Assembly: GCA_947373615.1 (NCBI GenBank)
Contig: CANBYN010000057.1
Span: 1 to 9,346 of the forward strand
Direction: 5' to 3'
DNA from: Burkholderiaceae bacterium
GTDB taxonomy: Bacteria > Pseudomonadota > Gammaproteobacteria > Burkholderiales > Burkholderiaceae
Length of the DNA stretch: 9,346 bases
A program made the translations under genes and the position numbers. Shown here one piece after another: positions 1-6,863 of this stretch (the stretch's first letter is position 1; each line of letters begins with the position of its first letter). A model generated the notes under the pieces. It was given only the letters and a program-made list of their open reading frames with translations. It did not search any database and was not told the DNA's origin.

Positions 1-87
1 TTCGATCAAATTTTGAGCAGGCCGTGGGATGAACCTACCATCCCAGACCCGCACGGAACACACAAAGTAATCCCCTTAAAAAAATGA
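1..87 (+). CDS. C-terminal end of a protein cut by the window edge, probably PilP
   Basis: An open frame runs from the first base to a TGA stop at 85-87 and gives 28 residues ending in HKVIPLKK. I do not recognise a domain in so short a tail. The case for PilP, the inner-membrane lipoprotein that links the type IV pilus alignment complex to the secretin, comes from context. The stop overlaps an ATG in the form ATGA (84-87), the usual coupling between genes of one operon. That ATG opens a signal-peptide-like stretch of the pilQ remnant, and pilP precedes pilQ in the pilMNOPQ operon. Because pilQ is broken, pilP may be broken too; only its last codons are visible. It could also be the end of an unrelated gene or a chance open frame. 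Confidence 0.35.
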   Translation, partial: FDQILSRPWDEPTIPDPHGTHKVIPLKK

Positions 88-693
88 AGCTACCGAACCG
101 TCTATGCAAGTAGAAAATACTGACATTAATTGTGGGTTAGAAATCCAAAAAGAAAGTGCGGGATTTCTTGAATGTCTATATCAGTAAATAAATATATTGA
201 AAGTAAGTATTTACTTATTATATGAGAACAAGGATGAATTAAAGAGTTTTCATAAATTTCATGCCATCCTTTATGCACGAAAACTGTATCGCAGGCGTTT
301 TTTGAGGTCAGCCCAATGAAAAGCCACATCCAGCACTTTATTGAAGGGTAATGGCATTTCAACTTTAAACGACGATAGTTGGGGGAGATGATTAGCACCT
401 CAGTTCCATTGAAAAAGATGCCGCCTACCTCATCGATCCTGAGGACAAGTCCCTGCAACTCAAGGCATAAAAAAAGGAGGGTTGGATCACCTTGATGTGA
501 TGTTCTTTTTGACAAGCCAAGCCTAGGGAAATGCTGTACCTGCCACCCCATTTCAAGCAGGTCTGTCACGGCCAAGATTGCCTTTCTAGCAAAGACTCTC
601 TTTATCAGCCTTATATTTCGACATAAAACTAAATTACAAGTTAAAACTGGGCTCTTTGTCTTCCCAACCCCGACCGTTCTACACAAACCCTAA
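84..693 (+). pseudogene. pilQ: Decayed type IV pilus secretin gene pilQ, frameshifted and internally deleted
   Basis: PilQ forms the outer-membrane secretin ring through which type IV pili pass. No intact frame exists here, but pieces in all three frames follow the PilQ order. An ATG at 84 starts MKLPNRLCK, then a TAG, KILTLIVG and another TAG, which resembles a signal peptide with two nonsense codons. At 266-298 ILYARKLYRRR resembles the segment after the family's VPWDQAL motif. At 298-327 FFEVSPMKSH fits the NVIWIAP region. At 420-467 AAYLIDPEDKSLQLKA fits the DxRTNxLxVxD region. At 574-681 KIAFLAKTLFISLIF and then KTGLFVFPTPTVL match the secretin C-terminus (KVPxLGDIPxLGxLF, then KTELLIFITPRIL). 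Intact PilQ has roughly 700 residues, so most of the middle is missing, probably between about 470 and 500. It ends 12 bases before aroK, where pilQ normally lies. The C-terminal match is strong; the earlier pieces are weaker and were aligned by eye. Confidence 0.68.
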
Positions 694-705
694 TAAAATC
701 CAAGA

Positions 706-1230
706 GTGAACTCTTCGACAAACAATATCTTTCTGATCGGCCTCATGGGTGCGGGAAAGTCGACCGTCGGAAAAGTCCTGGCGAAAAAATTAGGGCGCCG
801 TTTTCTCGATGCCGATCATGTTATTGAAGATCGTTGTGGGGTGAAGATACCCGTGATTTTTGAGATGGAGGGTGAAGATGGTTTTCGCAAGCGAGAATCC
901 CAAGTCATCCGAGACATTACCGCTGAACAAGATATTATTTTAGCAACTGGTGGTGGCGCAGTTCTATTGCCCGCCAATCGGGAAGTTCTTAAGGATCGCG
1001 GCACAGTCATTTATCTTCACGCTAATCCAATTGAGCTTTGGCACCGTACTAAAGGAGGGGAAGGACGCCCTCTACTGAAAAATGGTGATGCCAAAAAAAT
1101 TCTAGAAAATTTATATACAATTCGCGACCCCCTGTATCGCGAGATTGCTGACCACGTAATTGAAACTGGGAAGCCCAGTGTTAACCAATTAGTTAACACC
1201 TTAATCATGCAACTTGAACTTTCCACTTAA
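706..1230 (+). CDS. aroK: Shikimate kinase AroK
   Basis: This cytoplasmic enzyme uses ATP to phosphorylate shikimate to shikimate 3-phosphate, the fifth step of the shikimate pathway to chorismate. The protein has 174 residues, the usual size. The Walker A loop GLMGAGKST lies at residues 12-20. The LDAD segment carries Asp35 and Asp37, which contact magnesium and shikimate. Arg61 and the glycine run 82-84 bind substrate, the lid has EGRPLL with Arg121, and Arg140 is the late substrate-binding arginine. Translation starts at GTG 706 with only a weak ribosome site. The next ATG lies inside the Walker A loop and cannot be the start. aroB follows after 5 bases, so the two are surely one operon. 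The natural upstream partner pilQ is a pseudogene, so aroK now needs a promoter in or before that remnant. Confidence 0.96.
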   Translation: MNSSTNNIFLIGLMGAGKSTVGKVLAKKLGRRFLDADHVIEDRCGVKIPVIFEMEGEDGFRKRESQVIRDITAEQDIILATGGGAVLLPANREVLKDRGTVIYLHANPIELWHRTKGGEGRPLLKNGDAKKILENLYTIRDPLYREIADHVIETGKPSVNQLVNTLIMQLELST

Positions 1231-1235
1231 ATACT

Positions 1236-2321
1236 ATGACGAAAACACTTGAAGTTGATCTTGGTAATCGTAGCTACCCTATCTACATTGGCACTGACCT
1301 GATTGATCAACCAAGCCTATTTAATGCTTGTGAAAAAGCAACTTCAATTTACATTGTGACCAACACTACGGTTGCGCCACTATATGCCGATCGCCTCACC
1401 AAAACCTTAGAGCACTTCGGAAAGCCCGTAAGAACCATAACCCTACCCGATGGGGAGTCTTACAAGGATTGGAAAAATCTTCAGCTCATTTTTGATGATT
1501 TATTAAAGTTTGGAGCTGATCGCCAGACCATGCTAGTGGCTTTAGGTGGGGGCGTCATAGGTGACATGACCGGTTTTGCAGCAGCAAGCTTTATGCGCGG
1601 CATTCGCTTTATTCAAGTGCCAACCACCCTGCTCGCACAGGTGGACTCTTCGGTTGGGGGAAAAACTGGTATTAATCATCCCTTAGGGAAAAATATGATT
1701 GGCGCCTTTCATCAACCTGTAGCAGTTATTGCAGATCTAAATACTTTAAAGACATTGCCCCCTAGAGAACTCTCTGCAGGTCTAGCGGAAGTCGTTAAAC
1801 ATGGTGCTATTGCCGATGCCCAATTTTTAGATTGGATCGAATCAAACGCAACTGCATTACTGGCCTGCGACACTGAAGCAATGGGACATGCAGTGCTGCG
1901 TTCCTGCGAAATCAAGTCCGCCGTTGTTTCTGCTGATGAAAGGGAAGGCGGTATTCGTGCAACCTTGAACTTTGGCCATACCTTTGGCCATGCAATTGAA
2001 GCTGGCATGGGATACGGTGAATGGCTCCATGGTGAAGCCGTTGGCTGCGGCATGGTGTTGGGCGCCGATCTCTCGCGTCGCCTAAATTACCTTAGCAAAG
2101 CAGATGTTGACAGGCTCACCAATATTATTCAATCAATGAAGTTGCCAACCACCCCCCCGAAATTTGGAGCAGACCGCTACATGGAACTCATGCAGGTAGA
2201 TAAAAAAACTGAAGGTGGCCAGATTCGCTATGTAGTCTTAGAAAAAATTGGTAAAGCCGTGATTAAAAGCGTCCCAAATGCGCAGGCAATCGAAACCTTG
2301 AGGGCTACTGGAGCCGCTTAA
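1236..2321 (+). CDS. aroB: 3-dehydroquinate synthase AroB
   Basis: AroB converts DAHP to 3-dehydroquinate, the second step of the shikimate pathway, using NAD+ and a divalent metal. The 361 residues match the family length. The NAD-binding glycine motif GGGVIGDMTGF lies at residues 104-114. The motif PTTLLAQVDSSVGGKTGIN follows at about 129-147. The metal ligands are Glu185 (in AGLAEVVKHG), His248 (in NFGHTFGHAIE) and His265 (in WLHGEAVG). The ATG lies 5 bases after the aroK stop and has no clear Shine-Dalgarno sequence, which suggests translational coupling to aroK. Downstream, cyaY converges with 16 bases between the stops, and I see no convincing hairpin terminator there. Confidence 0.97.
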   Translation: MTKTLEVDLGNRSYPIYIGTDLIDQPSLFNACEKATSIYIVTNTTVAPLYADRLTKTLEHFGKPVRTITLPDGESYKDWKNLQLIFDDLLKFGADRQTMLVALGGGVIGDMTGFAAASFMRGIRFIQVPTTLLAQVDSSVGGKTGINHPLGKNMIGAFHQPVAVIADLNTLKTLPPRELSAGLAEVVKHGAIADAQFLDWIESNATALLACDTEAMGHAVLRSCEIKSAVVSADEREGGIRATLNFGHTFGHAIEAGMGYGEWLHGEAVGCGMVLGADLSRRLNYLSKADVDRLTNIIQSMKLPTTPPKFGADRYMELMQVDKKTEGGQIRYVVLEKIGKAVIKSVPNAQAIETLRATGAA

Positions 2322-2337
2322 TTTTTTGAATAGCTTA

Positions 2338-2721
2338 TTAGCGCTTAATCAGCCCAATTTTGACCAATTGACCAGCCTGAGCACTAGCAAATTCAGTTAA
2401 GTCGCTCAACAATTCTTTTCCTGTTTTGGTATCAAGCCATAAAGGTTGAGTGGTAGTTCCTGCCCAGCGATAGTGATATCCACCAGATTTAGCTGCGACC
2501 CAAATTTCATGTAAAGGAGGCTGCGTGTTCACCACAATGACACTTTTATCTCGAAAACGAATGTTAATGACATTACCACCTTGGCGCTCTACATCTAAAT
2601 CAAGATCCAACTCATCATCAGCAGCTTCTAATGCCGCCTCAATAGACTGCAATAAATTGCTACCTAATTGGTAGAACTGCTTGTCATCAATGGTTTCTAC
2701 GCCTGAAGTATTTGGATTCAT
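2338..2721 (-). CDS. cyaY: Iron-binding frataxin homologue CyaY
   Basis: CyaY is the bacterial frataxin. It binds iron through an acidic ridge and modulates iron-sulfur cluster assembly on IscS/IscU in the cytoplasm. An acidic helix (EAADDELDLDLDVE) is followed by strands GNVINIRF and SVIVVN, then the family signature QPPLHEIWVAAKSGGYHYRW, and a C-terminal helix. The start is uncertain. The frame is open to an ATG at 2766 (142 residues), but CyaY usually has about 105-115 residues and the extra N-terminus does not resemble the family. The ATG at 2721 (127 residues) has an AGGA sequence six to seven bases upstream, while the one at 2766 has no ribosome site and would leave only 2 bases to the divergent lptM. 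I therefore prefer 2721. cyaY next to lptM is a conserved arrangement, also seen in enterobacteria. Confidence 0.92.
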   Translation of the reverse strand: MNPNTSGVETIDDKQFYQLGSNLLQSIEAALEAADDELDLDLDVERQGGNVINIRFRDKSVIVVNTQPPLHEIWVAAKSGGYHYRWAGTTTQPLWLDTKTGKELLSDLTEFASAQAGQLVKIGLIKR

Positions 2722-2744
2722 ACCTAAGTCCTGCATGATATATT
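2717..2744 (+). promoter_or_regulatory. Candidate promoter for lptM-lysA
   Basis: TTCATA at 2717-2722 (four of six to the -35 consensus) is followed after 16 bases by TATATT at 2739-2744. A TG one base before it (2736-2737) makes it an extended -10 element. Transcription would start near 2751, about 18 bases before the lptM ATG. The element lies in the space between the divergent genes if cyaY starts at 2721. It was found by eye only. Confidence 0.42.
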
Positions 2745-2768
2745 CAATCATTCGTTTTAGAGACATTC

Positions 2769-2963
2769 ATGATAGCGATTTTGAATAGAGTACTCAGCAT
2801 TAGCCTTTTAATAGCCCTTATTGGATGTGGGGTTAGAGGACCTCTATTTTTACCAAATGTGCCACCAGTCCCTCCTGCACCTACAGAGCCAGAAGTCAAG
2901 GGCCAGCTGTACCCACCACAAACACCTGCTAGTACAAGCAATCCTTCACCGGCCAAGCAATGA
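2769..2963 (+). CDS. lptM: Small outer-membrane lipoprotein of the LptM (YifL) family
   Basis: LptM is a small lipoprotein that helps the LPS translocon LptD-LptE form its native disulfide bonds at the outer membrane. The 64-residue product has a short hydrophobic signal peptide (residues 8-19) and a lipobox LIGC with the lipidated cysteine at position 20. The mature protein begins CGVRGPLFLP, which matches the family signature CG(L/Q)KGPLYLP. A proline-rich, probably unstructured tail follows. The gene lies divergent from cyaY and its TGA overlaps the lysA ATG (ATGA at 2960-2963), as in many proteobacteria, where this lipoprotein precedes lysA or dapF. The signature and context make the family call firm; the role in LptD assembly is known from E. 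coli and is inferred here. Confidence 0.85.
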   Translation: MIAILNRVLSISLLIALIGCGVRGPLFLPNVPPVPPAPTEPEVKGQLYPPQTPASTSNPSPAKQ

Positions 2964-4258
2964 CAAGTAAAGCAATTCCACTTCCCAAGTTAACAGGTTT
3001 TAGCGAGCGGAACGGCAACTGGTATGCCGAAGAAGTTCCATTGCGGGATTTAGCAAAAGAGTTTGGTACGCCACTCTATGTGTACAGTAGAAAAGCGTTG
3101 ACTGAAGCCTACCAAGCATATGACCGCGCCTGTGTTGATGCAAACGGTAAACGCCGTGCGCGCGTACATTACGCGATGAAAGCAAATAGCAATTTAGCAG
3201 TAATGGATTGCTTTAAAAAACTGGGGGCTGGATTTGATTTGGTGAGTGGCGGCGAATTAGCGAGAGCCTTAGCAATTGGCGCCGATCCAAAGAGTTTAGT
3301 TTTTGCTGGCGTTGGCAAATCTGCGACTGAAATTGCTGCAGCTCTAAAAGCTGGCGTTAAATGCATTAACGTCGAATCGATAGCTGAACTGCATCAGATT
3401 AATCGTGTCGCCACAACACTTAACTGTCGCGCACCGATTTCTTTACGCGTCAATCCCGATGTGGATGCACAAACTCATCCTTATATTTCCACGGGCTTAA
3501 AGGGAAATAAGTTTGGAATCGCTTATCACGAGGTTCTGAAAACGTATCGAGAAGCTTCACAACTTTCTCAAATTGATGTGGTCGGGATTGATTGCCATAT
3601 TGGCTCTCAGATCACAAAAACTGCACCTTACTTAGATGCGCTCGATAAGGTTTTAGATCTAGTAGCCCAATTAAAAAAAGAGGGTATCGTCATCCATCAC
3701 CTAGATTTGGGTGGAGGCCTTGGCATTTCATATGGTGATGAATCACCCCCAGACATAACCGATTTCACCAATACCCTATTAAATCTAGTCACTGAACGTG
3801 GCTTTGGCTATCTTGACGTGGTGCTAGAGCCAGGTAGATCCCTTGTGGGGAATGCTGGCGTGCTTCTTACTGCTGTTGAGTATCTCAAGCCTGGCGCTGA
3901 GAAAAATTTTTGCATTGTTGATGCGGCAATGACTGAGCTAATGCGCCCCGCTCTTTATGAAGCGCATCACGGTATTGTGCCCGTGCAAACTAAAGCATTA
4001 AAAAGTGTGACTTACGATATCGTTGGTCCCGTATGCGAATCTGGCGACTGGCTAGGCAAAGATCGCGCTCTTGCTATAGAAGAGGGTGACCTTTTAGCAA
4101 TTCTGTCCGCTGGTGCTTATGGATTTGTCATGGCTTCTAACTACAACACGCGCCCCAAACCCGCTGAAATCATGGTTGATGGTGAGAAGGTCTACATCAT
4201 TCGTGCTCGTGAAAAAATATCGGACCTCTTTTCAACTGAAACGGTTTTGCCAAATTAA
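2960..4258 (+). CDS. lysA: Diaminopimelate decarboxylase LysA
   Basis: LysA is the PLP-dependent enzyme that decarboxylates meso-diaminopimelate to L-lysine, the last step of lysine synthesis, in the cytoplasm. It has 432 residues, within the usual range. The fold-type III barrel comes first, with the PLP lysine Lys74 in YAMKANSN. HIGSQ (213-217) and the phosphate-binding GGGLG (251-255) follow, then EPGR (290-293). The beta domain supplies the second active-site half, with CESGD (359-363; Cys359 is the catalytic cysteine of the partner subunit) and the tyrosine in GAYGFVMASNYN. The start overlaps the lptM stop by four bases, so the two genes are co-translated. A strong hairpin terminator begins about 40 bases after the stop. 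Confidence 0.97.
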   Translation: MTSKAIPLPKLTGFSERNGNWYAEEVPLRDLAKEFGTPLYVYSRKALTEAYQAYDRACVDANGKRRARVHYAMKANSNLAVMDCFKKLGAGFDLVSGGELARALAIGADPKSLVFAGVGKSATEIAAALKAGVKCINVESIAELHQINRVATTLNCRAPISLRVNPDVDAQTHPYISTGLKGNKFGIAYHEVLKTYREASQLSQIDVVGIDCHIGSQITKTAPYLDALDKVLDLVAQLKKEGIVIHHLDLGGGLGISYGDESPPDITDFTNTLLNLVTERGFGYLDVVLEPGRSLVGNAGVLLTAVEYLKPGAEKNFCIVDAAMTELMRPALYEAHHGIVPVQTKALKSVTYDIVGPVCESGDWLGKDRALAIEEGDLLAILSAGAYGFVMASNYNTRPKPAEIMVDGEKVYIIRAREKISDLFSTETVLPN

Positions 4259-4296
4259 CATTGATAGAATCTAGTCGGCCGTAAAAATGATTTAAG

Positions 4297-4335
4297 AAAA
4301 TAAAAACCCCGCTACATGAGCGGGGTTTTTATTTT
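4297..4335. terminator. Bidirectional intrinsic terminator between lysA and the cytochrome c gene
   Basis: The inverted arms AAAAACCCCGCT (4302-4313) and AGCGGGGTTTTT (4319-4330) pair over 12 bases around a 5-base loop. Outer A/T pairs extend the stem to about 17 base pairs. The GC-rich core is flanked by A-runs on the left and T-runs on the right, so it gives a U-tract on either strand and can stop both converging transcripts. Confidence 0.93.
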
Positions 4336-4351
4336 TAGTTCCCTGAATTAA

Positions 4352-5077
4352 TTAATGTAATCCAGCCATGTAATCCGCAACTGCTTTCATTTCTTTATCA
4401 GAAAGCTTGGTAGCAATCGTTGTCATTTGGCTGCTATTTTTACGAACACCTTCGCGGAATGCGAGCAACTGAGCATAGGAATAATCAGCCCATTGACCGC
4501 CTAAACGAGGGTACTGCGCAGGAATCCCCACACCAGTTGGGCTATGGCATGCTGCACAGGCTGGAACCCCTTTAGATGCAATTCCCCCACGATAAATACT
4601 TTGACCTAATTCAATAGTCTCTTTGTTTTGAGCAACACCCTCTGAGGCTGGTTGCTTGGCCAAGAATGCAGCAATGTTCAACATATCCTGCTCATTCAAA
4701 GTAGCGGACATACCCATCATTACTGCATTAGCACGAGAACCCTCTTTAAAGTTTCTCAGTTGCTTAGCAACATAGGCTGCATGCTGCGCAGACAATTTAG
4801 GCCATGTAGCTACTGCACTCTGACCTTTAGGACCATGGCAAGTAATACAAGCGGTCACGCCACGCGTTGCATCGCCACTGGAATACAGCGCTTCACCCGC
4901 TGCTATATCTGCTTTGGGTTTGCCCGGTACTGCGGCCTTCGCCTCAGCAGCAGGGGCCATTGGGGCGGCTTCAGCAGAATAAGCTACACCAGAAATGCTG
5001 GTTAGAGCGAAAATAGAGAAAACCGCAAAACCAGCGCGTAGGCTAGTTAATTTGGAGATTTGAGAGGTTTGACGCAT
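4352..5077 (-). CDS. Di-heme cytochrome c, c4 family
   Basis: This is a periplasmic electron carrier with two c-type heme domains in tandem, of the cytochrome c4 type that usually carries electrons toward terminal oxidases. The 241 residues begin with a Sec signal peptide (basic start, hydrophobic core about 15-31, likely cleavage after Ala35 or Ala37). An Ala/Pro-rich linker precedes the first domain. Heme sites are CITCH (77-81) and CAACH (174-178). Likely distal methionines are Met123 (before SATL) and Met218 (before TTIATKL), each followed by the family's closing helix. An AAGG ribosome site lies about 10 bases before the ATG. The gene diverges from engB across a 114-base gap and converges on lysA at a shared terminator. 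Maturation needs the cytochrome c assembly system plus reduced periplasmic thiols, which dsbD nearby would supply. I cannot tell c4 from a close di-heme c553-like protein. Confidence 0.9.
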   Translation of the reverse strand: MRQTSQISKLTSLRAGFAVFSIFALTSISGVAYSAEAAPMAPAAEAKAAVPGKPKADIAAGEALYSSGDATRGVTACITCHGPKGQSAVATWPKLSAQHAAYVAKQLRNFKEGSRANAVMMGMSATLNEQDMLNIAAFLAKQPASEGVAQNKETIELGQSIYRGGIASKGVPACAACHSPTGVGIPAQYPRLGGQWADYSYAQLLAFREGVRKNSSQMTTIATKLSDKEMKAVADYMAGLH

Positions 5078-5191
5078 TATGTTTACCTTGGCAAAAATTC
5101 CTAAAAGTGTTTGGGCCCTACATTTACAACCATTTACCCAACACCATGAGATATTTCATGATTTTGCGTGATTTTACAATAGCTTCTGGAC

Positions 5192-5857
5192 ATGTCTAAA
5201 CTCTTTCAAGCCCGATTCGCCACAACAGTCAATGATACCCATTGCCTACCTGCCACGCCGCTGCGTGAAGTAGCCTTTGCGGGCCGCTCAAATGCAGGCA
5301 AATCTAGCGCACTTAATATCCTTTGTAACCAAAAAAGGCTAGCTTTTGCCAGTAAAACCCCAGGACGAACCCAACATATTAACTATTTTGGAATTTTTGC
5401 TAAAGATGATCTTTTAGCCTATTTAGTGGATTTGCCCGGTTATGGCTATGCGGCAGTTAACCATGAGACCAAGTACCACTGGAATACCCTTTTAAGTGAC
5501 TATTTACAAGAACGCGAGCAGTTGGTGGGTATGGTACTCATTGTGGATGCTAGACGCGGAATCACAGAACTAGATGAGCAAATGATTCAATGGTTTGTGC
5601 CGACTGGAAAACCCATCCATATTCTGCTCAGTAAATGTGACAAACTCAATAAAAGCGAGTGTAAGCACGCTCTCGAGGCCGTGAAAAAACAACTGCAACA
5701 ATATGATCCTGCCTTACCTGGCGGCGTAGGAGACTCCACACAACTTACAGCACAATTATTTTCAAGCACTAAACGAATTGGGCTGGAAGAGGCAGATAAT
5801 TTAATTATTAAATGGTTATTTGAAGCAGAAAAACATGAAGAAACATTCGCCAGCTAA
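5192..5857 (+). CDS. engB: Ribosome biogenesis GTPase EngB (YsxC/YihA)
   Basis: EngB is an essential small GTPase of the TrmE-Era-like group that assists late assembly of the large ribosomal subunit. Its 221 residues carry the G motifs in order: G1 GRSNAGKSS (31-39), the G2 threonine in PGRTQ (57-61), G3 DLPGYG (80-85), G4 SKCD (147-150, where TKxD is common) and G5 SSTK (191-194). The stretch DPALPGGVGDSTQ before G5 is probably a lineage-specific loop. The start at ATG 5192 fits the family N-terminus; only a GGA close to the ATG serves as a weak ribosome site. The 3' end overlaps the start of hemB by 23 bases, so the two genes are likely co-transcribed. Confidence 0.96.
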   Translation: MSKLFQARFATTVNDTHCLPATPLREVAFAGRSNAGKSSALNILCNQKRLAFASKTPGRTQHINYFGIFAKDDLLAYLVDLPGYGYAAVNHETKYHWNTLLSDYLQEREQLVGMVLIVDARRGITELDEQMIQWFVPTGKPIHILLSKCDKLNKSECKHALEAVKKQLQQYDPALPGGVGDSTQLTAQLFSSTKRIGLEEADNLIIKWLFEAEKHEETFAS

Positions 5858-6860
5858 CGCATTACTCAACTTTCCAAAACATCGCCCACGTCGCATGCGT
5901 CGCGAGGATTGGTCTCGTCGCCTCATGCAAGAAAATAGTGTTTCAACAAGTGATTTAATTTATCCTGTTTTCTTACTGGAAGGCCAGGGTCAATCGCAAG
6001 CAGTCGCCTCAATGCCTGGCGTGAATCGCGTTTCATTAGATTTACTTTTTCCAGTTGCCCAAGAGTGTGTTGATTTGGGAGTACCTGTCTTAGCCCTCTT
6101 CCCCGTGATTGATGCTGCACTAAAAACACCCGATGGCAAAGAAGCTTTCAACCCCAACGGCCTCATTCCAGCAGCAGTTCGTGAGCTCAAAAAACGCTTC
6201 CCCAATTTGGGCATTATGACTGACGTTGCACTTGATCCATATACAAGCCATGGACAAGATGGCGTGCTTGATGAGCAAGGCCGCATTCTCAATGATGAGA
6301 CAACGGCAATTTTGGTACAACAATCTGTTGCTCAAGCCGAAGCTGGGGTCGATATCGTTGCTCCGTCTGACATGATGGATGGTCGCATTGGAAAAATTCG
6401 TGAAGCGCTAGAACAAAAACATCTGATACATACACGCATCATGGCTTACTCAGCAAAATATGCGTCTGCGTTTTATGGTCCATTCAGAGATGCGGTAGGC
6501 TCTGCCGCAAACCTAGGTAAAGCAGATAAAAAAACCTATCAGATGGATTTCGCTAATGGTGATGAGGCTTTGCGGGAAGTTGCGCTTGACATCAGCGAAG
6601 GCGCTGATATGGTCATGGTCAAACCTGGCATGCCTTATTTGGATATCGTGAGACGCGTTAAAGAGGAATTTGATTACCCAACATATGCTTATCAAGTAAG
6701 TGGTGAGTACGCGATGCTCAAGGCAGCCGCACAAAATGGTTGGCTAGATCATGATGCCGTCATGATGGAATCATTGCTAGCATTTAAGCGAGCCGGAGCA
6801 GATGGTGTGCTAACTTACTTTGCACTTGAAGCGGCCCGCTTAATTAAAGCAGCTAAATAA
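5835..6860 (+). CDS. hemB: Delta-aminolevulinic acid dehydratase (porphobilinogen synthase) HemB
   Basis: HemB condenses two 5-aminolevulinate molecules into porphobilinogen for heme synthesis in the cytoplasm. Counted from ATG 5835 it has 341 residues. The frame extends to a TTG at 5820, but the ATG fits the family better. The two active-site lysines are Lys208 (in YSAKYASAFYGPFR) and Lys263 (in MVMVKPGMPYLD). The metal region reads DVALDPYTSHGQDG (130-143). It lacks the three cysteines of zinc enzymes and matches the magnesium-type enzymes of Pseudomonas aeruginosa and relatives. The gene begins inside the 3' end of engB. Its stop lies 3 bases from the end of the convergent dsbD. Confidence 0.97.
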   Translation: MKKHSPANALLNFPKHRPRRMRREDWSRRLMQENSVSTSDLIYPVFLLEGQGQSQAVASMPGVNRVSLDLLFPVAQECVDLGVPVLALFPVIDAALKTPDGKEAFNPNGLIPAAVRELKKRFPNLGIMTDVALDPYTSHGQDGVLDEQGRILNDETTAILVQQSVAQAEAGVDIVAPSDMMDGRIGKIREALEQKHLIHTRIMAYSAKYASAFYGPFRDAVGSAANLGKADKKTYQMDFANGDEALREVALDISEGADMVMVKPGMPYLDIVRRVKEEFDYPTYAYQVSGEYAMLKAAAQNGWLDHDAVMMESLLAFKRAGADGVLTYFALEAARLIKAAK

Positions 6861-6863
6861 TTC

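Noticed and set aside
104..187. A 27-codon plus-strand open frame starting MQVENTDI.
   Set aside because: No ribosome site, no recognisable motif, and it lies in another frame of the decayed pilQ start.
480..492. GGTTGGATCACCT, identical to 13 bases near the 3' end of 16S rRNA, preceded by a perfect AAGGAGG.
   Set aside because: The match stops before the anti-Shine-Dalgarno bases, no other rRNA sequence is nearby, and no sensible open frame follows the AAGGAGG. Most likely chance within the pseudogene, perhaps near its deletion scar.
471..510. AAAAAG and CTTTTT arms around an ATCAC/GTGAT stem, possible terminator.
   Set aside because: The stems are short and AT-rich with mismatched bases between them, too weak to call.
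126..686. A 186-codon open frame on the minus strand opposite the region before aroK.
   Set aside because: It needs a TTG start, has no ribosome site, is rich in Cys, Trp and His, and shows no family pattern. It is best explained as the antisense shadow of the pilQ remnant.
5121..5160. Repeated CATTTAC (5121 and 5131) and a CATGA/TCATG inverted repeat between the cytochrome gene and engB.
   Set aside because: Short and AT-rich; no known regulator site such as an Fnr box fits, so chance is likely.
5175..5180. TACAAT as a -10 element for engB.
   Set aside because: No matching -35 at 16-18 bases and the start of transcription would fall only 5 bases before the ATG; not strong enough to list.
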